Assembly (NCBI RefSeq): GCF_000015165.1
Contig: NC_009485.1
Span: 3,140,001-3,204,000 of the forward strand
DNA length: 64,000 nt
Direction: 5' to 3'
Source: Bradyrhizobium sp. BTAi1
GTDB taxonomy: Bacteria > Pseudomonadota > Alphaproteobacteria > Rhizobiales > Xanthobacteraceae
The translations under genes were made by a program, and so were the position numbers. Positions 45,177 to 53,168 of this stretch are shown here, piece after piece. Under the pieces are notes generated by a model. The model ran no database searches. It was not told the DNA's origin and saw nothing but the letters and a program-made list of their open reading frames with translations. Positions within the stretch are counted from its first letter, which is position 1. Each line of letters starts with the position of its first letter.

Positions 45177-45384
45177 CCACGTCCTGATCTTAATCGACCC
45201 GTTCGAGCGTCGAGCCATGGCGTTGACATGATGCCGGCTCGATCCTGTCTCACCGCGTCGCCGCTGCCTTGTCTCGTCAGGGCGTCGCATCGAAATCGTC
45301 AGTTGTGCGTGCCCTCTGGCCTGCGAAGTTCGGGCAAGGGGGAAAGTTTGGGGGTTCGAACTTCGGGCACGAAAGAGAGCTGAC

Positions 45385-45573
45385 ATGGCGACCATCATTG
45401 AATTCCCGACGGATGCAGCGCGTCGCGCGCGATCCCCGGTGACCGACGCGCCGCAGGAGGGCATGGCGACGATTGTGATTCTTCCCGTTGTTCGCATCGA
45501 GCGGGAAAGCAGCAGTGACGATCGCGGTCCCCGCGAGGGCGCCGCACCGAGCCGCCGCCGCCGTCGCCGCTGA
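45385..45573 (+). CDS. Small basic-tailed protein, unknown function
   Basis: A 62-aa protein with GAGAG before its ATG. It begins MATIIEFPTDAARRARSP and has a second, similar strand (MATIVILPVVRIERE), so it contains an internal near-duplication of the MATI-x-x-x-P motif. It ends in six arginines. No membrane helix. It is followed by a lipoprotein gene 18 bases later and may share its transcript. The tail could bind nucleic acid or membranes; this is speculation. Confidence 0.65.
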   Translation: MATIIEFPTDAARRARSPVTDAPQEGMATIVILPVVRIERESSSDDRGPREGAAPSRRRRRR

Positions 45574-45591
45574 TTGCGCAGGGGAATGGGA

Positions 45592-46353
45592 ATGCCGGAC
45601 ATGATGGTTCGGGTCCGGCGGGCAGCGCCGGCCGTCGCGCTTGGTCTTTCCAGCGCATTGCTCGGCGCCTGCAGCGGCGGTGATTTCGGCCGCACGCGCG
45701 CCGATATGCGCAACGACGACATGCACAAATGGATCGGGGCGGAAGCCACCGCCAGCGTGGGCGTCAAGCCATCGCAGTTTCAGCTGACTGACAATGAGCG
45801 CCAACTGCGCGATCTGGCTTATCCGCTGATCGAGCCGCCGCATTCGCGTCCCGCCTGGAAGGCGGTGTTCGGCGACTACCAGCCGTCAGCATCGCCCTGG
45901 CGCCAGAAGGTGGCGTTCGATCGCACCGCCTATGGCCGTGCGCTGATCGACGAGCCGCATCGCTCGCATGCGTCGCGCTACGCGCAGCTGATCGACGACG
46001 TACGCGACGACATCACTCGCTTCGAACCGTTCTTTGCATCCGCGATCCGCGTGATCGATCTCGACCGCAAGCGCGATGCCAGCATGCACTATATGACCGA
46101 GCTGTCGCCGCGCGAAAAGGCCGATGCCGTCGCGCGCATGCAGGAGAATTCGCTGATCGTGCAATGGGTACAGATCTGCCTGGAGCAGCGCGTCTCGTCC
46201 TATCGCTGGGCGTTGGAGCGGCTGGTGCTGCAGGCGCCGGATTCGATCGCAGCCGAAGCGGATCGCCTGATCGGCGAACTGGCCGCTCAGACCGCCAATC
46301 CGCCGGTGGCCGCGCGCCCGCTCATCCAGCGGCCGCTGACCTCCAAGGGGTAG
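45592..46353 (+). CDS. Predicted lipoprotein, unknown function
   Basis: A protein of about 253 aa with a basic start, a hydrophobic segment and the lipobox LLGAC (SALLGACSGGDF), so it is probably lipid-anchored in the envelope. The body is helical and charged (QLTDNERQLRDLAYPLIEPP, RYAQLIDDVRDDITRFEPFF, ELSPREKADAVARMQENS). No family name is known to me. ATG at 45592 is preferred because AGGGGA has correct spacing; ATGs 6 bases earlier and 9-12 bases later are possible. Its TAG stop is the first three bases of repeat copy C. Confidence 0.78.
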   Translation: MPDMMVRVRRAAPAVALGLSSALLGACSGGDFGRTRADMRNDDMHKWIGAEATASVGVKPSQFQLTDNERQLRDLAYPLIEPPHSRPAWKAVFGDYQPSASPWRQKVAFDRTAYGRALIDEPHRSHASRYAQLIDDVRDDITRFEPFFASAIRVIDLDRKRDASMHYMTELSPREKADAVARMQENSLIVQWVQICLEQRVSSYRWALERLVLQAPDSIAAEADRLIGELAAQTANPPVAARPLIQRPLTSKG

Positions 46354-46453
46354 AGCATGATCCGGAAAAGTGGAAACCGGTTTTCCGAAAAGATCATGCA
46401 CAAACAAGGAGGAAAGACCATGATGCGTTTCCGTGGAAACGCATCATGATCTA
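46351..46453. repeat. Dispersed palindromic repeat, copy C (reversed)
   Basis: The same two palindromes as copies A and B, in reverse order on this strand. It starts at the stop codon of the lipoprotein gene and ends 14 bases before the stop of the convergent CoA-transferase gene. The linker reads CAAACAAGGAGGAAAGACC where the others have its complement with small changes. Confidence 0.9.
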
Positions 46454-46466
46454 GCCGAGGCCAGTC

Positions 46467-47957
46467 TCATTCGGGCCTGAGCAGGCGGAGCGCCTCGTCG
46501 AGCAGATGCGGCGTATGCTTGCCGCTCGAATCGCGGCAGGCCCGCTCGAAATAGTCCGACAAGGCCGGACGGAATTTCGCATGCGCCGCCTTGTCGATGA
46601 TGGCGCGCGCGCGCTGCTTCGGCGACAGGCCGCGCAGATCGGCCAGTCCGTGCTCGGTCACGAGGATCTGCACGTCGTGCTCGGTGTGGTCGACATGGGT
46701 CACCATCGGCACGATGCAGGAGATCGCGCCGTTCTTGGCCGTCGACGGCGTCATGAAGATCGACAGATAGGCATTACGGGCGAAGTCGCCGGACCCGCCG
46801 ATGCCGTTCATGATGCTGCTGCCGCGGACATGGGTCGAGTTCACATTGCCGTAGATGTCGGCCTCGATCAGCCCGTTCATGGCGATGACGCCGAGCCTGC
46901 GGATCACCTCGGGATGGTTGGAGATCTCCTGCGGCCGCAACACGATGCGGTCGCGCAGGAACTCGATTTCGCGGTTGAACTCGATCGCCGCCTCCGAGCT
47001 GAGCGACAGTGCGGTTGCCGAAGCGAGATCCATCCGCCCCGAGCGGATCAGGTTGAGCATGCCGTCCTGCAGCACCTCGGTGTACGCCGTCAGGTGGGGG
47101 AAGGGCCCCTCATCGAGCCCCGCCATCACGGCGTTGGCGACATTGCCCACGCCCGACTGCAGGGGCAGCAGGTTGCGCGGCAGGCGGCCCTGCTTCACCT
47201 CATGTTCGAAGAACTCCAGGATGTGGCCGGCGATCGCACCGGAGACCTCGTCAGGCGGAGTGAAGGTGGTGTTGCGGTCCGGCGCATGGGTCTCGACGAT
47301 CGCGATGATCTTGTCCGGATTGCAGCGATAGGTGGTCTCGCCGATGCGGTCGCCTGGAGCTATGATCGGGATCGGCTTGCGATGCGGCGGCAGCCGCGTG
47401 CCGTAATAGACGTCGTGCATGCCGAGCAGCGCCGGGTTCATCCAGGAATTGACCTCGATGATGACGCGGTCGGCCTGGTCGAGCCAGGTCTTGTTGTTGC
47501 CGATCGAGGTCGACGGGATCAGTCGTCCGTCGGGAAGGATGCCGGCGCATTCGATCACGGCGATGTCGAGATGGCCGAGGAATCCGAACCACACGAATTG
47601 CGCGACATGGCTGAGATGCAGATCGATATATTCCATGCTGCCGGCGTTGATGCGCTGGCGCGTGGTGGGATCGGACTGATAGGGCAGGCGCAGATCGATG
47701 CCATTGGCTTTGGCCAGCGCGCCGTCGAGTTCGGGCGCGGTCGATGCGCCGGTCCAGACGCCGATGCGGAACGGCTCGCCGCGCCCATGCGCCGCCTCGA
47801 TGCGGCGCGCCAGCGCCAGCGGCACGGCCTTCGGGTAGCCGGAGCCGGTGAAGCCGCTCATGCCGACATGGCTGCCGGGCTTGACCAACGCGGCGGCGTC
47901 GTCCGCCGACATGATCTTGGCGCGCAGCGCCTGCGACATCACCTGCGATGAACTCAT
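46467..47957 (-). CDS. Succinate CoA-transferase family (acetyl-CoA hydrolase/transferase)
   Basis: A 496-aa enzyme of the Cat1/AarC/ScpC family that moves CoA between succinate and acetate or propionate. The catalytic Glu is in NGLIEADIYGNVNSTHV. Other family features are GMSGFTGSGYPKAVPLALA, LPLQSGVGNVANAV and HDVQILVTEHGLADLRGLSP. ATG at 47957 (MSSSQV) is preferred over an in-frame start 42 bases upstream. If it acts on propionate it would link to the methylmalonyl-CoA mutase in this window; sequence alone does not fix the acceptor. Confidence 0.9.
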   Translation of the reverse strand: MSSSQVMSQALRAKIMSADDAAALVKPGSHVGMSGFTGSGYPKAVPLALARRIEAAHGRGEPFRIGVWTGASTAPELDGALAKANGIDLRLPYQSDPTTRQRINAGSMEYIDLHLSHVAQFVWFGFLGHLDIAVIECAGILPDGRLIPSTSIGNNKTWLDQADRVIIEVNSWMNPALLGMHDVYYGTRLPPHRKPIPIIAPGDRIGETTYRCNPDKIIAIVETHAPDRNTTFTPPDEVSGAIAGHILEFFEHEVKQGRLPRNLLPLQSGVGNVANAVMAGLDEGPFPHLTAYTEVLQDGMLNLIRSGRMDLASATALSLSSEAAIEFNREIEFLRDRIVLRPQEISNHPEVIRRLGVIAMNGLIEADIYGNVNSTHVRGSSIMNGIGGSGDFARNAYLSIFMTPSTAKNGAISCIVPMVTHVDHTEHDVQILVTEHGLADLRGLSPKQRARAIIDKAAHAKFRPALSDYFERACRDSSGKHTPHLLDEALRLLRPE

Positions 47958-48066
47958 CGTATCAGACACTCCGTGCGCAGGCCTGTTCACGCCCGCCAAA
48001 ACCCGCGCTGTTTAGGATGGGCGGCGCAGGGATGATTTGACACGGGTCAAGCGGCGGATCCGCGCA

Positions 48067-48570
48067 TCACAGGCCTGCAAGACGCGCGCGTCGCAGCTCG
48101 CGAACGTCCGTCGCACGCAACCGCTCCGTCAGCATGTTGGCCTTGCTGTAGCGTGGATCGCCGGTGACGTCGTCGCCGACCCAATCCGGGATCTGCACGG
48201 CAGCCGTTTCGGTCGGCAGCTCGATTTCTGCGATGATGATGCCGTCCAGTGGCCCGTGATACTCGTCGACCTCCCAGAGGCCGCTGTCGCCCGGCACATA
48301 ATGACGGGTCTTCTCGATGATGCGTCCCTCGCAATGCGCGAAGATCGCCTCGGCATGATCCCTGGGAATCTCGTACTCGAATTCTTCCCGCGACAACCCC
48401 CGCCGGCCGCTCTTCACGCAAAGCGTCGTTCGATCGCCATAGCACCGGACGCGAACCTTGAGCCCATCCTGACGCGCGACGAGACCATCGCGAAGACGCT
48501 GACGATGCGTCGCCTGACCTCGCCAAGCCTCGGACTTGACGAGAAACTTCCGTTCGATTTCGAGGGGCAT
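48067..48570 (-). CDS. CYTH domain protein (triphosphate tunnel family)
   Basis: A 167-aa protein with the CYTH signature EIERK (ExExK) at its start and alternating charged strands that line the triphosphate tunnel (KVRVRCYGDRTTLCVKSGR, EEFEYEIP, EVDEYHG, IIAEIELP). Small proteins of this form often hydrolyse inorganic triphosphate; adenylate cyclase activity is less likely. ATG at 48570 (MPLEIER) is chosen because the signature normally begins at residue 3-5. Downstream of, and same strand as, the PBP1A operon, but separated by about 120 bases. Confidence 0.9.
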   Translation of the reverse strand: MPLEIERKFLVKSEAWRGQATHRQRLRDGLVARQDGLKVRVRCYGDRTTLCVKSGRRGLSREEFEYEIPRDHAEAIFAHCEGRIIEKTRHYVPGDSGLWEVDEYHGPLDGIIIAEIELPTETAAVQIPDWVGDDVTGDPRYSKANMLTERLRATDVRELRRARLAGL

Positions 48571-48691
48571 GACCTTGATATTGGGCGAAGCGCCGCCGTC
48601 CTGTGCCGTCATAGCAGCGAAGCGCGACAACGACTATGCCACCAAGGATGAAGAGAGCGTTGTGGATTTGATTGAAGGTCCTCGTAACGCC

Positions 48692-49276
48692 TTACCGCTT
48701 GCCGCGCGGCTTTTCCGCCTTGGCGGGAGCCTCGGCCTGCAGGCCGCAACTGGCGGCTGCAAGGGAGGCCTGGGCCTGCGGCATCAGGCCGGGCTCGGCC
48801 GCGAGGGCCTTCAACACGATCAATCCGGTGGTCGTCGGCGAATCGATGATCAGCCGGTCGGCGGCGGTGATCTCTTCGTCCTCTGGAAGATCCTCGTGCT
48901 GGGCTTCGGTCATCAGATCGAGCTCGATCACGCGCTTGCCGGCGGAGCGATCATTGATGGCGTAATAGGCGATTTCGTTGCGGGTATAGAATGACACCGA
49001 CGTATAGGCCTGGCTGACCGGAACGGTCAGCTTGAGCGGCCCCTCCGACAGATCGTAGCGACAGATCGCCATCGCGAAGGCCGGGTCCATGAACGGCATC
49101 GGCGAGTTGTTGGGATCGGCAAGCGGCAGCTGCGTCACGGCATTGAGCTTGGTCATCGGCGTCAGCCGCGAATAGGCATCCTGGGTCGAGATCCGCGGCA
49201 GGGCCAGCACGCTGACGAGATGGACCACGCCACCGAGCAGCACGCCGACGATCACGGTGAACAGCAGCCGGATCAT
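48692..49276 (-). CDS. DUF1254 domain envelope protein
   Basis: A 194-aa protein with an N-terminal transmembrane helix (IRLLFTVIVGVLLGGVVHLV) and a DUF1254 domain (SRLTPMTKLNAVTQLPLADP, then FAMAICRYDLSEGPLKLTVP). The tail is basic (KAEKPRGKR). Its ATG overlaps the stop of the DUF1214 gene by four bases. In many bacteria DUF1254 and DUF1214 are parts of one protein; here they are two coupled genes. Function unknown; a periplasmic location is likely. Confidence 0.88.
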   Translation of the reverse strand: MIRLLFTVIVGVLLGGVVHLVSVLALPRISTQDAYSRLTPMTKLNAVTQLPLADPNNSPMPFMDPAFAMAICRYDLSEGPLKLTVPVSQAYTSVSFYTRNEIAYYAINDRSAGKRVIELDLMTEAQHEDLPEDEEITAADRLIIDSPTTTGLIVLKALAAEPGLMPQAQASLAAASCGLQAEAPAKAEKPRGKR

Positions 49277-49854
49277 GATGGGCAGCCCACTGTCGTAATC
49301 GCGGGCATCGGCGCGTCGCGCTGCGTGCGCGTGGCGACGCCCACCGGCGTGTCGTACAGCCGCAGCATCAGCGCGTAGCGCTCGATGCCGCCGGTCGGCA
49401 ACCAGTTGCCGGAGCGTGAGCGCGATGCGACGCGAATCTCGAACGAGCCGTCGGCGCCACGCACGAGCTCCTGGCTGGTGAAGCCGTAGCGCTGCAGCGT
49501 GTTGGGCACGAGGTGGCCCTTGCGATCGTACAGCGTGAGCGTCCAGAAGCGGGCGGGGGGCGTCACGCCGCTGACGAGGATGTCGCAGCGGCCATCGAGC
49601 GGCTTTTTCTTGTCGTCGGTGGTGGCGGTGAACGCGACACCATCGCCGGTGCCGATCGGCAGCTCGCCGTTGCGGGTGATGGTGGCGCGTGCGTAAGGAT
49701 CGACATCGGCCGTGCCGGTCTTCGGGCGTGCCGTCCACGCTCCGATGGTCAAGGTGCCGAATTCGGTGCCGCGCGTGGTGGTCATCCAGGTTGCGCCGAT
49801 GCCGACGCCGGTCGCGATCAGGAGTGCAATCAAGGTGATGAAGAGCAGCCGCAC
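49273..49854 (-). CDS. DUF1214 domain envelope protein
   Basis: A 193-aa protein with an N-terminal hydrophobic anchor (LLFITLIALLIATGVGIGA) and a DUF1214 domain: FGTLTIGAWTARPKTGTADV, DPYARATITRNGELPIGTGD, ARFWTLTLYD and GNWLPTGGIERYALMLRLYD. It starts 14 bases after the PBP1A stop and overlaps the DUF1254 gene by four bases, so the three genes form one unit. The link to a cell-wall synthase suggests an envelope role, not yet defined. Confidence 0.9.
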   Translation of the reverse strand: MRLLFITLIALLIATGVGIGATWMTTTRGTEFGTLTIGAWTARPKTGTADVDPYARATITRNGELPIGTGDGVAFTATTDDKKKPLDGRCDILVSGVTPPARFWTLTLYDRKGHLVPNTLQRYGFTSQELVRGADGSFEIRVASRSRSGNWLPTGGIERYALMLRLYDTPVGVATRTQRDAPMPAITTVGCPS

Positions 49855-49868
49855 GGAAATCGCCGTCG

Positions 49869-52148
49869 TCAGTTCTTGCGCAAGGCAGGCGTGGTCACGC
49901 CATCGGCGGTTGCCGCGGCGTAGTTCTCAGGGAAGGCGAGCGCGCTCGACGACACGGGCTTGGCCGGCTTGCGCGGATCGACCGGTGCCGCCTTCTCGGC
50001 GACGCGGGCGGCATCGTCGAGCATTTTCTCGACCTGGACCAGGATCTCGGCGCCACGGCGGGTCAGCACCGGCGGCGGACCGGGCTTGATCTCGAGGGTT
50101 TTCGGCTGGCCTGCCTGGGCCATCGCGGCGGAGGCCGGCTGCGGCAGTTTCTCGCCCATGCCGACGCCGGGCAGCTCCTTGACCTCGACGCCCTGATGCG
50201 CGGCGACCATGATGTCGTGCCAAGTCTGCGCCGGCAGCGAGCCGCCGGTCATGCGGTTGGTCGGCGAATAGTCGTCATTGCCGTACCAGACGGCGCAGGT
50301 GAAGTTTCCGGTGTAGCCCACGAACCAAGCATCACGGTAGGCGTTGGTGGTGCCGGTCTTGCCGGCGGTCGGGATGCCGTCGAGTGCGGCGCGGCGTGCG
50401 GTCCCCTCGCTGACCACGTGGCTCATCATGCCCGCCATGTCGGCGGCCACCGAGGCCGGGATCGCCTGCTTCGGTTTCGGACCGTCGCGGTCCCAGCGCC
50501 AGACCAGGTCACCGGCGCCGGTGCGGACCTCCAGCACCGAATGCGGCGTGACGGCCTTGCCCTTGTTCGGGAAGGTCGCATAGGCGACAGCGTGCTCCAG
50601 CACCGTAACCTCGTCGGAGCCGATCGGCATCGACGGCGTGTCCGGCAGCGGCGCCTTGATGCCGAAGCGGCGGGCGACCTCGACGATCTTGGCGCGGCCC
50701 GCCTTCGGGCCCTCCTTGCCGCCGAGCGCGATCGACAGCTTCACCGGAACGACGTTGATCGAGCGGGTAATCGCCTGCGTCAGCGTCACCGTGCCGGAAT
50801 AGGAATGGCCATAGTTCTGCGGACACCAATTGCCGATGCAGACCGGGCCGTCGACAATGGTCGAGGTCGGCTTGTAGCCGTTGAGCAGCGCCGTCGTGTA
50901 CACGTACGGCTTGAACGACGAGCCCGGCTGCCGATAGGCGTCGGTGGCGCGGTTGAACTGGCTGGCGCCGTAGTCGCGGCCGCCGACCATGGCGCGGATG
51001 CCACCGTCGAGGTCTGAGACCACGGTGGCGGCCTGGGTGGCATGGTAGTCGCGGCCGAACTGGCGCAGCTGGTTCTCGATCGCCTCGTCGGCAGCATGCT
51101 GCACGTTCATGTCGATCGAAGTCCGCACCACGAACACGCGCTCGGTGTAGGATTTCGGGAACGTGTCGACCAGCTTGCGCATCTCGTCGAAGGCATAGTC
51201 GAGGAAGTAGTTGGGCGAGCTTTCGTCGCGGCGGTCGACCGCAAAGGCCGGGTTGCGGCGGGCGCCGAACACCTGGCCCTCGGTCATGAAGCCGGCATCG
51301 ACGAGATTGTCGAGCACCACATTGGCGCGGGCACGGGCGGCGGGCAGGTTGATGTGCGGCGCGAATTTGGTCGGCGCCTTGAACAGGCCGGCCAGCATCG
51401 CGGCCTCGGCCAGGTTGATGTCGCGCACCGACTTGTTGAAGTAGAAATGCGCCGCGCCGTCGACGCCGAAGGTGCCGCCGCCCATATAGGCGCGATCGAG
51501 ATAGAGCTTGAGGATCTCGTTCTTGGTCAGGCGGGTCTCGAGCCAGATCGCCAGGAACGCCTCGTTGACCTTGCGCTCGATGGTGCGCTCGTTGGACAGG
51601 AACAGGTTCTTGGCGAGCTGCTGGCTGATCGAGGAGCCGCCCTGGCGGACGCCGCCGGCCTGGGCGTTGGTGACGAGCGCGCGCGCGAGGCCGGGGAAGT
51701 CGATGCCGAAATGGTCGTAGAAGCGGCGGTCCTCGGTGGCGAGCGTCGCCTTGATCAGATTATCCGGGAAGTCCTCCAGCGGGATCGAGTCGTTGTGCTT
51801 GATGCCGCGGCTGCCGATCGGGTTGCCGTAGCGGTCGAGGAAGGTGACCGCGAGGTCGGACTTCTTCAGCCAGTCCTCGTCCGCCGTTTCCCGGAACGCG
51901 GGGATCGCGAGCGCCAACATCAGGACCAGGCCGCCGAGGCCGATCGTTGCAGCCTCCGACAGCGGCTCGACGAACACCCAGCGCTTCCAGCCGCCGACGT
52001 AGAAGCGGTCCATGAACGCCGAATAGCGCTCATACAGCTCGCGGGTGCCGCGCAGCGAGGAGAACAACGCCGAATCGAACCGGGCGTCGAGATCCAGGCG
52101 GAAATTGTTGATCCGCTTCTTCCATTCGTCTGGAATGATCTGCCGCAC
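49869..52148 (-). CDS. Class A penicillin-binding protein (PBP1A-like)
   Basis: Bifunctional peptidoglycan synthase of 759 aa. The cytoplasmic N-terminus of about 65 residues is followed by one helix (TIGLGGLVLMLALAIPAF). The glycosyltransferase domain follows, with catalytic Glu139 in ATEDRRFYDHFGID and GGSSISQQLAKN. The transpeptidase domain has Ser410 in PGSSFKP (SxxK), SIN at 463-465 and a KTGTT box (about 590). The tail after about residue 690 is Pro/Lys-rich. All catalytic motifs are intact. It is first of a three-gene unit with DUF1214 and DUF1254 genes. The N-terminal extension is longer than in E. coli PBP1A. Confidence 0.95.
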   Translation of the reverse strand: MRQIIPDEWKKRINNFRLDLDARFDSALFSSLRGTRELYERYSAFMDRFYVGGWKRWVFVEPLSEAATIGLGGLVLMLALAIPAFRETADEDWLKKSDLAVTFLDRYGNPIGSRGIKHNDSIPLEDFPDNLIKATLATEDRRFYDHFGIDFPGLARALVTNAQAGGVRQGGSSISQQLAKNLFLSNERTIERKVNEAFLAIWLETRLTKNEILKLYLDRAYMGGGTFGVDGAAHFYFNKSVRDINLAEAAMLAGLFKAPTKFAPHINLPAARARANVVLDNLVDAGFMTEGQVFGARRNPAFAVDRRDESSPNYFLDYAFDEMRKLVDTFPKSYTERVFVVRTSIDMNVQHAADEAIENQLRQFGRDYHATQAATVVSDLDGGIRAMVGGRDYGASQFNRATDAYRQPGSSFKPYVYTTALLNGYKPTSTIVDGPVCIGNWCPQNYGHSYSGTVTLTQAITRSINVVPVKLSIALGGKEGPKAGRAKIVEVARRFGIKAPLPDTPSMPIGSDEVTVLEHAVAYATFPNKGKAVTPHSVLEVRTGAGDLVWRWDRDGPKPKQAIPASVAADMAGMMSHVVSEGTARRAALDGIPTAGKTGTTNAYRDAWFVGYTGNFTCAVWYGNDDYSPTNRMTGGSLPAQTWHDIMVAAHQGVEVKELPGVGMGEKLPQPASAAMAQAGQPKTLEIKPGPPPVLTRRGAEILVQVEKMLDDAARVAEKAAPVDPRKPAKPVSSSALAFPENYAAATADGVTTPALRKN

Positions 52149-52486
52149 GGGAACCCTGGTCGTTTCGAAAGCGTGTCAGCTGGCTTCGAAAGCACTCAGC
52201 ACACGGGGCTGGGGCTATCGAAGGGTCTTGCGCGATTGTTGCGGCAAACCCAAGGCAGCTCCAAGTTCAGGTCCCCCAACTTGGAGTAGCCTGCACCGAG
52301 TCGCAATGCCGCTGCCGGGGACGACTCGCCTTCATATCTAGCTGAGCGGGGGGCACAAACCAATGGTTCCGCTCATAATTTGATGCACAAAGCTAACGTG
52401 CCGCTTCAACCGGCCAAGCGCCCCTTGCGCCCGCTCGGGTGGGGCCACTAGATGGCGGCGATGCCGCGCCCGCTGGGATTCGTCTG
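52149..52486. other. Intergenic region upstream of PBP1A
   Basis: About 340 bases between divergent genes. A hairpin lies at 52259-52286. The stretch 52340-52400 is AT-richer. No gene is seen. Confidence 0.4.
52259..52286. repeat. Perfect 9-bp inverted repeat upstream of PBP1A
   Basis: CTCCAAGTT and AACTTGGAG with a ten-base loop, 111 bases before the PBP1A start and about 200 before the YcgN-like gene. There is no U-run. It might be an operator or leader structure. Confidence 0.5.
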
Positions 52487-52999
52487 ATGACTGCTCCGCT
52501 CAAACGTCCCTCGGGCCAGGAGGGATTTTTCTGGAAAACCAAGACCTTGGAAGAGATGTCCGAGGCCGAATGGGAAAGCCTGTGCGACGGCTGCGGTCGC
52601 TGCTGCCTGGAGAAGCTCGAGGACGAGGATACCGGTGACATCTACTTCACCCATATTTCCTGCCGGCTTCTCGATGCGGGTCTATGTGCCTGCAAGGATT
52701 ACGCAAACCGCTCCGAACAGGTGACGGATTGCGTTCGCCTGACGCCTGAGAATGTCCGCACCATCACCTGGCTGCCGCCGAGCTGCGGCTACCGGCTGGT
52801 GGCGGAGGGGCGTGATCTCTATTGGTGGCATCCGCTGATCTCGGGGGATCCTCAGACCGTGCATGAAGCCGGGGTGTCCGTGCGCGGCCGCGTCGAGGGG
52901 ACGGAGGACACTGTTCCGGACGACCAGCTCGAGAACCACATCGTCGCGTGGCCGGTGCTGCTGCCGAAGCGCGCCAAGCTTAAGCGCCGGCCGAAATAG
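52487..52999 (+). CDS. YcgN-like Cys-rich protein (UPF0260/YkgJ group)
   Basis: A 170-aa protein of the UPF0260 family. The cysteine cluster [12 protein letters not shown] (about residues 32-43), with later Cys in [17 protein letters not shown] and PPSCGYRL, is expected to bind zinc or an iron-sulfur cluster. The family end ([20 protein letters not shown]) is intact. Its role is unknown. ATG at 52487 is preferred because the preceding frame (MGPLDGGD...) is not typical of the family. Confidence 0.92.
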   Translation: MTAPLKRPSGQEGFFWKTKTLEEMSEAEWESLCDGCGRCCLEKLEDEDTGDIYFTHISCRLLDAGLCACKDYANRSEQVTDCVRLTPENVRTITWLPPSCGYRLVAEGRDLYWWHPLISGDPQTVHEAGVSVRGRVEGTEDTVPDDQLENHIVAWPVLLPKRAKLKRRPK

Positions 53000-53168
53000 G
53001 CCGGTCACTTCGCGCTCGCAGCAATTCAACTCGGCGCGACCGCACGTGCGCTGCCGGGATGCACCCATGCGCGCCGCCTGCTGCCGCAAGGGAAAATTAT
53101 CCCTTAAGTAGTTCGCTATCTGGCGAATCTGCGCGGCGTTGGCCGCGCGCGGCATAGCATTTATCCCC

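Larger units (their letters stand above)
44987..45384. other. Intergenic region with two exact CtrA boxes
   Basis: About 400 bases between divergent genes, AT-richer than the coding DNA around it. Besides the two TTAA-N7-TTAA sites, a further CTTAA half site lies near 45188-45192. Inverted GTTCGAA/CGAAGTTCGGG segments near 45334-45366 could form a leader hairpin before the small gene at 45385. Confidence 0.6.

Noticed and set aside
48692..49738. Single long DUF1254 protein reaching upstream to 49738
   Set aside because: The upstream part overlaps the DUF1214 gene in another frame and is arginine-rich; the four-base ATGA overlap marks the real start at 49276.
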